From positions 1-64,000 of the forward strand of contig JAOPUZ010000051.1 in NCBI GenBank assembly GCA_025966315.1: a DNA stretch of 64,000 bases. Reading direction: 5' to 3'. Both the position numbers and the translations under genes were made by a program. The notes below the pieces were generated by a model. That model had not been told where the DNA came from. It saw only the letters and a list, made by a program, of their open reading frames with translations, and did no database searches. Of the stretch, positions 17,384 to 26,034 are shown one piece after another. Every line of letters starts with the position of its first letter. The stretch's first letter is position 1. The DNA is from Frankiales bacterium (GTDB lineage: Bacteria > Actinomycetota > Actinomycetes > Mycobacteriales > Jatrophihabitantaceae).

Positions 17384-18670
17384 CTAACCGGCGGGAGCAA
17401 GCTGCGGACGTTCCAGTCGAGCCATCACTCCGGCGACGTGCCGTGCCAGCATCCGGGCTCGGGTCATGTCGTTCGTGGTCCAGCGCCGGTGCGAGCGATG
17501 TTGGAGCTCGAGCACGCCCAGCGGCCGGCCGCGGCTGATGACCGGCGTGACCAGCAGGCTGGACATACCGTCACGCAGAAGTTGCGCGCGTTCGGCCGAA
17601 TCGGTGTGCGCATCGTCCACATGGGCTTCGACCATGTTGCCGGTGATCAGCGCGCTCTTGGTCGCCGGAAAATCACTCAGCCGGTAGAACCGCGAATCGG
17701 CCGGGACGGTCGAGGCCGTCAATTCACGCAACACGCCACCGGCCGACAGGGTCGACAGGCCAATGAGGTCGACGCCGAAACTGGAGGCGGCTGCCGCCAG
17801 CGCGGCGCTGAGGTCGGTTACCCGGACGGAGCCGGCCAGCGCGGCGGTGATGCTCTGCAGACCGGTGTCGGTGGCCGACACCGTCTCGTGACGCATCAAC
17901 GCGGTGCGGGCCGCGCGGCAAGCCACCACGGCTTCGGGCAGGCCGGCGGGCAACGTCCAACTGGGCATGGCGATGAACCAGCCCTGAGCCAGGTCGACGC
18001 CGAGTTCGGCCAGCCCGATCAGGTCGTCCTGCGTTTGGACGCCCTCGCCGAGGACCTGGGCACCCATTCGATGGGACAGGCTCACCAGCGCTTCGATGAC
18101 GGCAGATTTCTCGATGCTGTCGCGTAATCCGGTGACCAGTCCTCGGTCCAGCTTCACGATGTCGGGTCGAACCTCGGTCAGCCGCAATAAGCCGGCATAG
18201 CCCGTCCCGGTGTCGTCGACGGCAATCTTGGCGCCGCGGGCGCGCAGGTCCTCGATCAGGGTTCGCGACGCCGCCAGGTTGGGCGAGGCATGCTCGGTTA
18301 TCTCGACGATGACGCCGGTCAGATCACCGGCCAGCGCCTGCTTGACGGCTTGATGCATCAGGGCGTCGGGGCTGACGTTTAACGTAAGGGCGATGCCAGG
18401 CAGCAGTTCGGCCCGCTTGGCCCGCGCGGCGCGAATGCACGCAGCTTCCAGATGGGCTCCACGGCCCGAGGCATAGGCCAACGCGAAGGTTTCCTCGACG
18501 CTTTCGTCCGGACGACCCGTGAAACGGGCGAGGGCCTCGGCAGCCACCACCACGCCGGAGCTGACATCGACGATCGGCTGCAGCACCATCTCGACGTCGC
18601 CGAACACCGGCGCGACACGCCGGGGCGCCGCAGCGGAGCGCGACAACCTCGGGGGGTGAGCTAGGTACAT
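17384..18670 (-). CDS. c-di-GMP phosphodiesterase (EAL) with C-terminal GAF domain
   Basis: A 428-residue soluble protein. The EAL domain (about 25-260) has EAL at 45-47 and retains the other catalytic positions seen in active enzymes: Asn in TLNVSP, Glu in EITEHA, the Asp pair in AVDDTGTGYA, Lys in IVKLDRGLV and Glu in GEGVQT. A GAF sensor domain follows (about 275-420, ending LGVLELQHRSHRRWTTND). It should cleave c-di-GMP under control of the GAF ligand. ATG at 18670 has GGAAGG upstream; much longer starts lack support. It is convergent with the diguanylate cyclase, suggesting a matched pair. Confidence 0.9.
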   Translation of the reverse strand: MYLAHPPRLSRSAAAPRRVAPVFGDVEMVLQPIVDVSSGVVVAAEALARFTGRPDESVEETFALAYASGRGAHLEAACIRAARAKRAELLPGIALTLNVSPDALMHQAVKQALAGDLTGVIVEITEHASPNLAASRTLIEDLRARGAKIAVDDTGTGYAGLLRLTEVRPDIVKLDRGLVTGLRDSIEKSAVIEALVSLSHRMGAQVLGEGVQTQDDLIGLAELGVDLAQGWFIAMPSWTLPAGLPEAVVACRAARTALMRHETVSATDTGLQSITAALAGSVRVTDLSAALAAAASSFGVDLIGLSTLSAGGVLRELTASTVPADSRFYRLSDFPATKSALITGNMVEAHVDDAHTDSAERAQLLRDGMSSLLVTPVISRGRPLGVLELQHRSHRRWTTNDMTRARMLARHVAGVMARLERPQLAPAG

Positions 18671-18819
18671 CGAGGGGCCTTCCAGTTGCGCGTCAGACCC
18701 CCGACTGACTGCCCATTCGTACTTGACTAACAGCGAACATACACCTGTCTCGGGTGTGTTAGGAAATAGATCAGAAGATTTCTGTGGTATAAATCGCGCC
18801 TGCTGTAACCAGGACTGCT

Positions 18820-18825
18820 TAGACT
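18820..18825 (+). promoter_or_regulatory. Putative -10 element for a leaderless aminopeptidase mRNA
   Basis: TAGACT ends six bases before the ATG at 18832, the position expected for transcription starting at the start codon, and there is no Shine-Dalgarno sequence. A second AT-rich candidate, TATAAA at about 18789, lies further upstream. Confidence 0.4.
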
Positions 18826-18831
18826 CTGGCA

Positions 18832-20367
18832 ATGAACGAGCGACCAGCAGAGCCAGCCGCAGCGGCGCCCGACGACGGCGAGCCCGCCTCGTACGACATC
18901 CCGCTGCCGGCCGGCCTGGCTGCCGCGATTTCCCGCGATTGGGAGCCGGCACCTCGGATGGCCCACCCGGCCGACCGTCACGAAGCGGGGATCGCCCCCG
19001 GTGCGGCGACTTACGGTCGCAATCGGGCCGCACTGCTGCAGCGACTGCCCGGCCGCACGCTCGTGATCCCGGCCGGCCAGGGCAGTACTCGCGCGAACGA
19101 CACCGAGTACGCCTTCCGGGCTCGCAGCGAATTCAGCTGGCTCACCGGCGAGACCGTGGAGGGCGCGGTTCTCGTGCTCGGGCCGCAGCACTCGGACACG
19201 CACGCTTCGTCGGCCGGCCAGACCGCCACGCTCTACATCCGCGAATACGCCGGCGCGGGCGAGGTCGGCTACTTCACCAATCGCCAGCACGGGGCGATCT
19301 GGGTCGGCAACGTGCCTTCGGTGCTGGAGACGGCCGCCGTCCTCGGGCTGACCGTGCGGCCGCGCAACGAGCTCGGCCGCGACCTGCGAGCGCTGGATCG
19401 GACGACGACCCTCGCCATCACCGGTTTCGACCCGGTCGTCGACACCGTGCTGGCCGGCGTGGCCGCGGGCGAGCTGCCCGCGACGATCGACGAGCTGCGG
19501 CTGACCAAGGACGACTGGGAGATAAGCCAGCTACAAGCGGCGTGCGATGCCACCGCCGCCGGTTTTGCCGACGTCGCGGCCGAACTGCCGGTCGTGCTCG
19601 CCGCGGGCGGCGGGCGAGCGGAACGCTGGTTGGAAGGCACGTTCTGGCGGCGGGCTCGGATGGCCGGCAACGACGTCGGTTACACCTCGATCCTGGCGTC
19701 CGGGGCACACGCGACGACACTGCACTGGTGGCGGAACAACGGCGATCCAGCCGAGGGCCAGTTGCTGCTGGCCGACATGGGCGTCGAGATGGACAGTCTC
19801 TATACCGCCGACGTCACCCGGACGATGCCGGTGAGCGGCGAGTGGACCGCAGCCCAGCGCACGCTGTACAACGCCGTGCTGGAAGCCCAGACGGCGGGCA
19901 TCGCCGAGGTCAAGGCCGGGGCGGATTTCTTGGCCGCGCACCGCGCCGCGATGTGGGTGCTCGCCGATCATCTGCACCACTGGGGCATTCTCGACGTCCC
20001 CGCTGATGTGGCCTGTGCCTCGGACGTCGAAGCACCCGGCGCGGGCCTGCACCGTCGCTACACCCTGCACGGCGTCAGCCACATGCTCGGCATTGATGTG
20101 CACGACTGCTCGCGGGCCCGCGACGAGCTCTACCGGGACGGCCCGCTTGGTGCCGGATATGTGCTGACCGTCGAACCGGGGTTGTACTTCCAACCGAACG
20201 ACCTGACCGTGCCGGCGGAGTGGCGCGGCATCGGGATCCGCATCGAGGACGACATCCTGGTTACCGACGGGGCACCGGTGAACCTGTCGCGCGGGCTGCC
20301 CCGCGAGCCCGACGCCGTCACCGAGTGGATGCGCGACGCTCAGGCCGAGCGGCCCTCGCCGGCCTGA
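18832..20367 (+). CDS. pepP: Xaa-Pro aminopeptidase (aminopeptidase P, M24B)
   Basis: A 511-residue cytosolic metallopeptidase that releases N-terminal residues preceding proline. The N-terminal creatinase-like domain (about 60-230) includes FRARSEFSWLTG. The catalytic pita-bread domain has all five metal ligands: Asp315 and Asp327 (LADMGVEMDSLYTADVTRT), His417 (HGVSHMLG), Glu448 (LTVEPGLYF) and Glu472 (GIRIEDDI). The length is normal for actinobacterial forms. Its 3' end overlaps the convergent small membrane-protein gene by 28 bp. No signal peptide is visible. Confidence 0.93.
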   Translation: MNERPAEPAAAAPDDGEPASYDIPLPAGLAAAISRDWEPAPRMAHPADRHEAGIAPGAATYGRNRAALLQRLPGRTLVIPAGQGSTRANDTEYAFRARSEFSWLTGETVEGAVLVLGPQHSDTHASSAGQTATLYIREYAGAGEVGYFTNRQHGAIWVGNVPSVLETAAVLGLTVRPRNELGRDLRALDRTTTLAITGFDPVVDTVLAGVAAGELPATIDELRLTKDDWEISQLQAACDATAAGFADVAAELPVVLAAGGGRAERWLEGTFWRRARMAGNDVGYTSILASGAHATTLHWWRNNGDPAEGQLLLADMGVEMDSLYTADVTRTMPVSGEWTAAQRTLYNAVLEAQTAGIAEVKAGADFLAAHRAAMWVLADHLHHWGILDVPADVACASDVEAPGAGLHRRYTLHGVSHMLGIDVHDCSRARDELYRDGPLGAGYVLTVEPGLYFQPNDLTVPAEWRGIGIRIEDDILVTDGAPVNLSRGLPREPDAVTEWMRDAQAERPSPA

Positions 20368-20756
20368 TTTCTGGCCCGCCCGGGACCCGTGCTTTGCGTC
20401 GAAGCCGGCGGAACGGCTGAGGTCGGCGCTTCGGCTGAGGTCGGCGCTTCGGTCGAAGCCGGGCTGCTCGCGCCCGGAGCAACCGCGCCGCTGTCCCCGG
20501 ATTCGGCAGCCGCCGAGTCGCGCGCCGACGTCGAGTCTGGCGCTGCACCGGTGTCGTCCGATCCAGGGCCACCGTCGTCATCGGGCGGGGCCGGGTCGAA
20601 ACTCGGCGGGATGCGCTTCATGTGCCGGCTCATCGAGCGGTACAGGAAATACACCGCGACCAGCAACAACAGCACGACGAGCAGGCCGATCGGGCTGCCC
20701 TTGTCGGTGTCATCGTCGGCCAACGGCATGGCGATCACGCTGATAGTGGCGATCAT
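20340..20756 (-). CDS. Small single-pass membrane protein next to mca
   Basis: A 138-residue protein with one transmembrane helix (about residues 21-40, [20 protein letters not shown]), then a basic [16 protein letters not shown] motif and a disordered Ser/Ala/Pro/Glu-rich tail of about 80 residues with APTSAE-type repeats. Its start overlaps the end of mca by 4 bp (ATGA). A small membrane protein in this position is found beside mca in mycobacteria too (Rv1083, recalled). Function unknown; the coupling suggests a role linked to mycothiol detoxification or plain co-transcription. Confidence 0.8.
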   Translation of the reverse strand: MIATISVIAMPLADDDTDKGSPIGLLVVLLLLVAVYFLYRSMSRHMKRIPPSFDPAPPDDDGGPGSDDTGAAPDSTSARDSAAAESGDSGAVAPGASSPASTEAPTSAEAPTSAVPPASTQSTGPGRARNQAGEGRSA

Positions 20757-21742
20757 CGGACGTCGGCCGGCTGCCGGACCCCGGCGAACAGGTCATCCTC
20801 GGGGATCGTGGTTTCGACCAACGATCGGGCCAGCTCGAATTGCTCCCACGGGAACACCCGCCGCTGAAGGTCGAGCGGCACCTTGAAGAACCAGCCTTCC
20901 GGATCGACCTGGGTGGCGTGGGCCATCAGCGCGGCATCCCGTCGTTCGAAGTGGTCGGCGACGTAGACCTTGGTCGTCACGTTGGGCGGGCGGCGATCCG
21001 CGGACCGCTCCTCCCACCTGTCCATCCACTCCTGATACGGCGATTCGAGTCCCTCGTCCAGCATCGCCTGATGCATGGCCAGCACGCGTTCCTTGGTGAA
21101 AGTGACGTCGTAGTACAGCTTCAAAGGCTGCCACGGAGCGCCGGCGTCCGGATAGGCGTCCGGGTCGCCGGCGGTGTCGAACGCGGCCACCGAGACCTGG
21201 TGGCACATGATGTGATCCGGATGGGGATAGCCACCCTTTTCGTCATACGTGGTCATGACGTGCGGACGGAATTCCCGCACCAGCTGTACCAGCCGGCCGG
21301 CGGCCTCGTCCACCGGAACCAGACCGAAACATCCCTCGGGCAGCGGCGGCAACGGATCGCCCTCGGGCAGGCCAGAGTCGACGTAACCGAGCCACCGCTG
21401 TTCAACGCCGAGGATCGCCTGGGCGCGAGCCATCTCTTCCCGCCGGACCGCGGGCATGTCCTGCTCTATGTCGGAGCGATGCTTCAGCGCCGGATTAAGT
21501 ATGTCGCCCCGTTCGCCACCCGTGCAGGTCACGACCAGCACCTCGACCCCCTCGTCGACGTAGCGGGCCATCGTCGCGGCGCCCTTGCTGGATTCGTCGT
21601 CGGGGTGGGCGTGTACACACATCAGCCGCAACCGCTCACGCCCTACGGTGTCGACGGCGTTGGCGGTAGCACCCACGGCCGTCGGGTCAGCGGTCGCGGC
21701 GGGGCTGGCATTGTGGTCGGGCCAATCAGGGTTACGGGGCAC
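20753..21742 (-). CDS. mca: Mycothiol S-conjugate amidase
   Basis: A 329-residue zinc amidase of the LmbE/PIG-L fold. It cleaves mycothiol S-conjugates of electrophiles so that the mercapturic acid is exported and GlcN-Ins recycled. The zinc motif [10 protein letters not shown] (45-54) and HPDH (174-177) are intact, and Lys in DDESSKGA favours Mca over the deacetylase MshB. The N-terminal 35 residues are extra relative to the M. tuberculosis protein, and no later in-frame start is convincing, so the true start may be uncertain. It is divergent from greA, as in mycobacteria (recalled), and is co-transcribed with the small membrane protein. Confidence 0.93.
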   Translation of the reverse strand: MPRNPDWPDHNASPAATADPTAVGATANAVDTVGRERLRLMCVHAHPDDESSKGAATMARYVDEGVEVLVVTCTGGERGDILNPALKHRSDIEQDMPAVRREEMARAQAILGVEQRWLGYVDSGLPEGDPLPPLPEGCFGLVPVDEAAGRLVQLVREFRPHVMTTYDEKGGYPHPDHIMCHQVSVAAFDTAGDPDAYPDAGAPWQPLKLYYDVTFTKERVLAMHQAMLDEGLESPYQEWMDRWEERSADRRPPNVTTKVYVADHFERRDAALMAHATQVDPEGWFFKVPLDLQRRVFPWEQFELARSLVETTIPEDDLFAGVRQPADVR

Positions 21743-21835
21743 ATTCCCATTGTCACCGATACGGCGGTGGGGGAACCGCGCGCCCCGGTGTTACGTTCAT
21801 TAGCTCGTACAACTCGCCCTATCGGAGGACTCGAC

Positions 21836-22333
21836 GTGACCAGCACAGACGCGACAACCGTCACCTGGCTGACCCAGGAGGCCTACGACCGCTTGTCGAA
21901 GGAACTCGATCAGCTGATCGTGAACCGGCCCGCGATGGCGAAAGAGATCAACGACCGTCGCGAAGAGGGGGATCTGAAAGAGAACGGCGGCTACCACGCG
22001 GCCCGCGAGGAGCAGGGCAAGCAAGAGGGCCGCATCCTCCAGCTGCAACAGCTACTGCGCGGTGCCAAGGTCGGCGAGGCTCCGGACACCGGCGGCAAGG
22101 CCGGTCCGGGCATGGTCGTCACCGTCCAGTTCGATGGCGACAGCGATACCGAGACGTTCCTGATCGGCTCCCGCGAGGAATCCGAGACCACCGAACTCGA
22201 CGTGTACTCCTCGGCCTCGCCGCTGGGCCAGGCGCTGACCGGCGCCAGCAAGGGCGCCTCGGTGTCGTATCAGACACCCACCGGCAAGACCATGAAGGTG
22301 ACCCTCGTCGACACAAGGCCGTTCTCCGGCTGA
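21836..22333 (+). CDS. greA: Transcription elongation factor GreA
   Basis: A 165-residue factor that stimulates RNA cleavage in backtracked RNA polymerase. The N-terminal coiled coil includes [22 protein letters not shown], whose acidic tip (the Asp/Glu in EGDLKEN) enters the polymerase secondary channel; the C-terminal FKBP-like domain ends in [21 protein letters not shown] at 21836 is chosen because GGAGG lies eight bases upstream; the longer open frame upstream is the antisense of mca. Confidence 0.95.
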   Translation: MTSTDATTVTWLTQEAYDRLSKELDQLIVNRPAMAKEINDRREEGDLKENGGYHAAREEQGKQEGRILQLQQLLRGAKVGEAPDTGGKAGPGMVVTVQFDGDSDTETFLIGSREESETTELDVYSSASPLGQALTGASKGASVSYQTPTGKTMKVTLVDTRPFSG

Positions 22334-22415
22334 GCATTCCGGCCCGGCTGACCGGCACGGGGCCGGCGAGCATGAGACATCCTCGGATTTCGTAGCCGAT
22401 CTGGCGACGGCGACG

Positions 22416-22421
22416 TAGCGT
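22416..22421 (+). promoter_or_regulatory. Putative -10 element for leaderless moxR-like mRNA
   Basis: TAGCGT ends seven bases before the GTG at 22429, which supports that codon, rather than the GTG at 22423, as the start of the ATPase. No Shine-Dalgarno sequence is present. Confidence 0.4.
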
Positions 22422-22428
22422 CGTGGGG

Positions 22429-23967
22429 GTGACAAATTCTGCTGACAATTCCGGCTCGCCGGCCGAGCACGCTCTGGCGTATGCATCGACGCCCGGCTTC
22501 GGCTCGAGCGCGGCCCCTGACATATCCACTCTCGGTGCGCTGCGCGCGTCCGGCCACGTTCACCGCGGCGTCAAAGCCGAGATCCGGCAGAACCTGATCG
22601 CCAAGCTTGCGGCCGGCGAACCATCGCTACCCGGGATCGTGGGCTTCGACGAGACCGTGATCCCCGAGGTCGAGCGGGCGTTGCTGGCCGGGCACGACAT
22701 CGTGCTTCTCGGCGAGCGCGGGCAGGGCAAGACCAGGCTGATCCGTACGCTCACCGGTTTGCTCGACGAGTGGACGCCGATCATCGCGGGCTCGGAGCTC
22801 AACGAACACCCGTATTCGCCGATCACTCCCGGATCAGCACGCCGGCTGGCCGAATTCGGCGACGAACTGCCAATCAGCTGGCGCCATCGAAGTGAGCGCT
22901 ACGGCGAGAAGCTGGCCACTCCGGACACCTCGGTCGGTGACCTGATCGGCGACATCGACCCGATCAAGATCGCCGAAGGCCGCTCGCTGGGTGACCCCGA
23001 GACGGTCCACTACGGGCTGGTCCCGCGAACGAACCGTGGGATCTTCGCAGTCAACGAACTGCCCGACCTGGCCGAGCGTATTCAGGTCGCGATGCTCAAC
23101 GTGCTGGAGGAACGCGACATCCAGGTCCGCGGTTATCAGCTGCGGCTGCCCCTGGATCTGTTGCTGGTGGCCAGCGCGAACCCGGAGGACTACACGAACC
23201 GGGGACGGATCATCACCCCGTTGAAGGATCGCTTCGGCGCCGAGGTGCGGACGCACTACCCGCTCGACCTGCACGACGAGCTGCGGCTGATCGCTCAGGA
23301 AGCGGCCGTGCTGTGGGACAACGGCGTGATGGGTTCGGTCGACGAAGAGGGCACCGAGGCCGCGCACGGTGCCCCGGTGGTGCCCAGTCATCTGCTCGAG
23401 GTGGTGGGCCGGTTTGCTCGAGCGGTACGGGACGCTCCGCAGGTCGATCAACGCTCCGGCGTCTCCGCGCGATTCGCCATCGCCGCGGTCGAGACGCTTG
23501 CCGCGTCGGCGGTTCGGCGGGCGGCCATCACCGGTGAGCCGGTCGCGGTGGCGCGTGTGTCCGATCTACCCGCCGTGATCCCGGCCTCGCGCGGCAAGGT
23601 CGAATTCGACGACGCCGACGAGGGCCGCGAGTTCGAAGTGCTGGACCACCTGCTGCGACGGGCGGTGGCGGAGACGTCGCGCGCCCGGTTGGCCGGGCTG
23701 GATCTACGGCCGTTGCAGGAGAAGTTCGACGGCGGGCTGCTGGTGGAATCCGGCGACGGCGTCTCGGCCGACAAACTGCTCGCGCAACTCGGCACGATTC
23801 CGGGACTGTCCGAGCTGCTGGAACGGCTCGAGCCCGACAGCGTGCACGAGGGTCCGGCCACGGTCGGCATTGCCGCCGCCGCCGTCGAGTTCGCGTTGGA
23901 GGGGCTTTACCTGAACAAGCGCCTGGCCAAGGAATCGGCCGGTAACCGCACGGTGTACGGGGCCTGA
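22429..23967 (+). CDS. MoxR/Mg-chelatase-type AAA+ ATPase
   Basis: A 512-residue AAA+ ATPase. Walker A GERGQGKT is at about 95-102, Walker B-like FAVNELPDL at about 207-215, and LLVASANPEDYTNRG carries the sensor-1 Asn. The C-terminal half is helical and family-specific. Such ATPases work with VWA-domain proteins as chaperone-like or metal-insertion machines. The VWA partner follows 23 bp downstream, so the two form a unit like Rv0958-Rv0959 of mycobacteria (recalled). The target is unknown. The start was chosen from the -10 spacing described for 22416-22421. Confidence 0.88.
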   Translation: MTNSADNSGSPAEHALAYASTPGFGSSAAPDISTLGALRASGHVHRGVKAEIRQNLIAKLAAGEPSLPGIVGFDETVIPEVERALLAGHDIVLLGERGQGKTRLIRTLTGLLDEWTPIIAGSELNEHPYSPITPGSARRLAEFGDELPISWRHRSERYGEKLATPDTSVGDLIGDIDPIKIAEGRSLGDPETVHYGLVPRTNRGIFAVNELPDLAERIQVAMLNVLEERDIQVRGYQLRLPLDLLLVASANPEDYTNRGRIITPLKDRFGAEVRTHYPLDLHDELRLIAQEAAVLWDNGVMGSVDEEGTEAAHGAPVVPSHLLEVVGRFARAVRDAPQVDQRSGVSARFAIAAVETLAASAVRRAAITGEPVAVARVSDLPAVIPASRGKVEFDDADEGREFEVLDHLLRRAVAETSRARLAGLDLRPLQEKFDGGLLVESGDGVSADKLLAQLGTIPGLSELLERLEPDSVHEGPATVGIAAAAVEFALEGLYLNKRLAKESAGNRTVYGA

Positions 23968-23990
23968 GTGCCAGCGAACGGGAGAGCACG

Positions 23991-25949
23991 ATGAGCATCC
24001 GGTACGGCGCCTGGCGGGGTGGACCTGACCCGCTCGAAGCGCCTTACGACATCCGGCAGGCGCTGGACGACCTGGGCGAGGACGTGCTTGCCGGGATGTC
24101 ACCCCGGCAAGCGCTGAATCGCCTGATGCGCACCGGCAGCAGCGGTCGCGATGGCTTGGATGCCCTCCGGCAGCAGGCGCGTAAGCGTGCCCGCGACCTG
24201 CGCAATTCCAAGCGGCTGGACGGCACTCTGGACCAGGTTCGTGAGTTGCTGGATCAGGCGCTGGAGGCCGAACGCGGCGCGCTCTTCCCGGATCCGGCCG
24301 ATTCAGCCCGGATGGCCGAGGCCGAACTGGACGCGCTGCCCAATGACACGGCCCGTGCGGTGCGCGAGCTGTCGGACTATCAATGGCGGTCCCCCGAAGC
24401 GGCCCAGGCGTACGAGCAGATCAGCGAGCTGCTGCGGTCCCAGGTGCTGGACGCGCAGTTTGCCGGTATGCGGGACGCCATGTCCAACCCGGACCCCGCG
24501 GCCATGCAGGCCATCAAGCAGATGATGTCGGATCTCAACGACATGCTGGACGCTGATGCGCGCGGCGAGCACACGGCCGAGCAGTTCGATGAGTTCATGG
24601 CCAAGCACGGCCAGTTCTTCCCGGACAACCCCGCCGATCTCAACGAGCTGATCGACTCGCTGGCCCGCCGGGCGGCGGCGGCCGAGCGGTTGATGAACTC
24701 CCTCACGCCCGAGCAGCAAGCCGAGTTGGGCGCGCTGATGGAGCAGGCGATGTCGGACGCGGGGCTGGCCGATCAGATGGGACGGCTGCAACGCTCGCTG
24801 CGTGCGGCCCGTCCGGACCTGGGCTGGGGTGGGTCAGAACGCATGCAAGGCGATCAGCCGATGGGCTACGCCGACGGCACTGAGGCGCTGGCCGAACTAG
24901 CCGAGTTGGACGAGCTGGCCGACCTCGCCCTGCAGGACTACCCGGGAGCGAGCCTGGCCGATATCGACGAGGAACTCGTACAGCGGGCCCTTGGCCGCCA
25001 GGCCGTCGACGACCTTCAGCGACTTCGCCAGATCGAGCGGGAATTGCAGCGCCAGGGCTATCTGGACAACACCGGCGGCGGCTTGCAGCTGAGCCCCCGC
25101 GCACTGCGCCGGATCGGCTCGACTGCGCTGCGCAAGGTGTTCGCCACCATCGAATCCGGCGGTCGCGGGGACCATGACGTACGCGACGCCGGGGCTGCGG
25201 GCGAGATCACCGGGGCGAGTCGCGAGTGGCGCTTCGGTGACGAACAACCATTGGACGTCATTCGTACCGTGCGCAACGCGGTTCTGCGGGGCGGTCCGAC
25301 CAGCGGGCGCGTGCACCTGGCGCCGGAGGATTTCGAGGTCGTCGAGACCGAGCGCCGGTCCTCGGCCGCGGTCGCGTTGCTGGTGGACATGTCGTACTCG
25401 ATGGAACTGCGCGGCACCTGGGGTGAGGCCAAGACGACCGCACTCGCGCTGCATTCGCTGGTCACCACCAAGTACCCGCAGGACGCGATCGAGATCATCG
25501 GATTCTCTGATTACGCCCGGCCGATGAGTCCACGCGATCTGGTCGAACACGACTGGGAGCGGGTGTACGGCACCAACCTGCAACACGCGCTGATGCTGGC
25601 CCGGCGGCACCTGGACAAGCATCGCGGCGCCGAGCCGGTGATTCTGGTCATCACGGACGGTGAGCCCACCGCGCACCTGGCCTCGGACGGATTCTCCGAC
25701 TTCAGCTGGCCACCCTCGATGGAGACGGTGGCCGCGACGCTGGCCGAGGTCGAGCGCTGCACCCGGCGTGGGGCGACCATCAACATCTTCATGCTGGACA
25801 ATGAGCAGCGGTTGGTGGACTTCATGCAAGAAGTGGGCCGACGCAATGGTGGCCGGGTGTTCCTGCCCAAAACCGGTGCGCTCGGTGAGTACGTGGTGTC
25901 GGACTACCTGACCATGCGACGCGGCCGACGCCGTTCCCGCTCGGCCTGA
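23991..25949 (+). CDS. VWA-domain protein, partner of the MoxR-like ATPase
   Basis: A 652-residue protein. The first 440 residues are mostly helical and charged, with no recognisable enzyme motif. The C-terminal von Willebrand A domain (about 455-640) has a metal-ion-dependent adhesion site: DMSYS at about 466-470, a Thr in the ALMLARRHL/GTNLQ region and Asp in VITDGEP. It lies 23 bp after the AAA+ gene with an AACGGGAG Shine-Dalgarno-like site. In MoxR systems the VWA protein acts as the substrate-facing subunit. It ends just before a long palindrome. Confidence 0.88.
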   Translation: MSIRYGAWRGGPDPLEAPYDIRQALDDLGEDVLAGMSPRQALNRLMRTGSSGRDGLDALRQQARKRARDLRNSKRLDGTLDQVRELLDQALEAERGALFPDPADSARMAEAELDALPNDTARAVRELSDYQWRSPEAAQAYEQISELLRSQVLDAQFAGMRDAMSNPDPAAMQAIKQMMSDLNDMLDADARGEHTAEQFDEFMAKHGQFFPDNPADLNELIDSLARRAAAAERLMNSLTPEQQAELGALMEQAMSDAGLADQMGRLQRSLRAARPDLGWGGSERMQGDQPMGYADGTEALAELAELDELADLALQDYPGASLADIDEELVQRALGRQAVDDLQRLRQIERELQRQGYLDNTGGGLQLSPRALRRIGSTALRKVFATIESGGRGDHDVRDAGAAGEITGASREWRFGDEQPLDVIRTVRNAVLRGGPTSGRVHLAPEDFEVVETERRSSAAVALLVDMSYSMELRGTWGEAKTTALALHSLVTTKYPQDAIEIIGFSDYARPMSPRDLVEHDWERVYGTNLQHALMLARRHLDKHRGAEPVILVITDGEPTAHLASDGFSDFSWPPSMETVAATLAEVERCTRRGATINIFMLDNEQRLVDFMQEVGRRNGGRVFLPKTGALGEYVVSDYLTMRRGRRRSRSA

Positions 25950-25960
25950 TTCCCCCGTTT

Positions 25961-26020
25961 TTCCCGGAAAGTCCTACGCTCACGTTCCCATAGGGACGTG
26001 AGCGTAGGACTTTCCGGGAA
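25961..26020. terminator. 25-bp perfect palindrome between convergent genes
   Basis: Arms 25961-25985 and 25996-26020 are exact inverse complements with a 10-base spacer that can extend the stem by three pairs. The site lies between the VWA gene (ends 25949) and the leftward acetyltransferase gene (ends 26035), so a bidirectional terminator is the simplest role. No T-run follows on either strand. The core CGGAAAGTCCTAC recurs in the palindrome at 33987-34044. Confidence 0.8.
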
Positions 26021-26034
26021 CGAAAGGGTGGATT

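Noticed and set aside
18723-20006. A 427-codon plus-strand frame overlapping the aminopeptidase
   Set aside because: It is the out-of-frame shadow of pepP, rich in Arg and Gly, with no motif.
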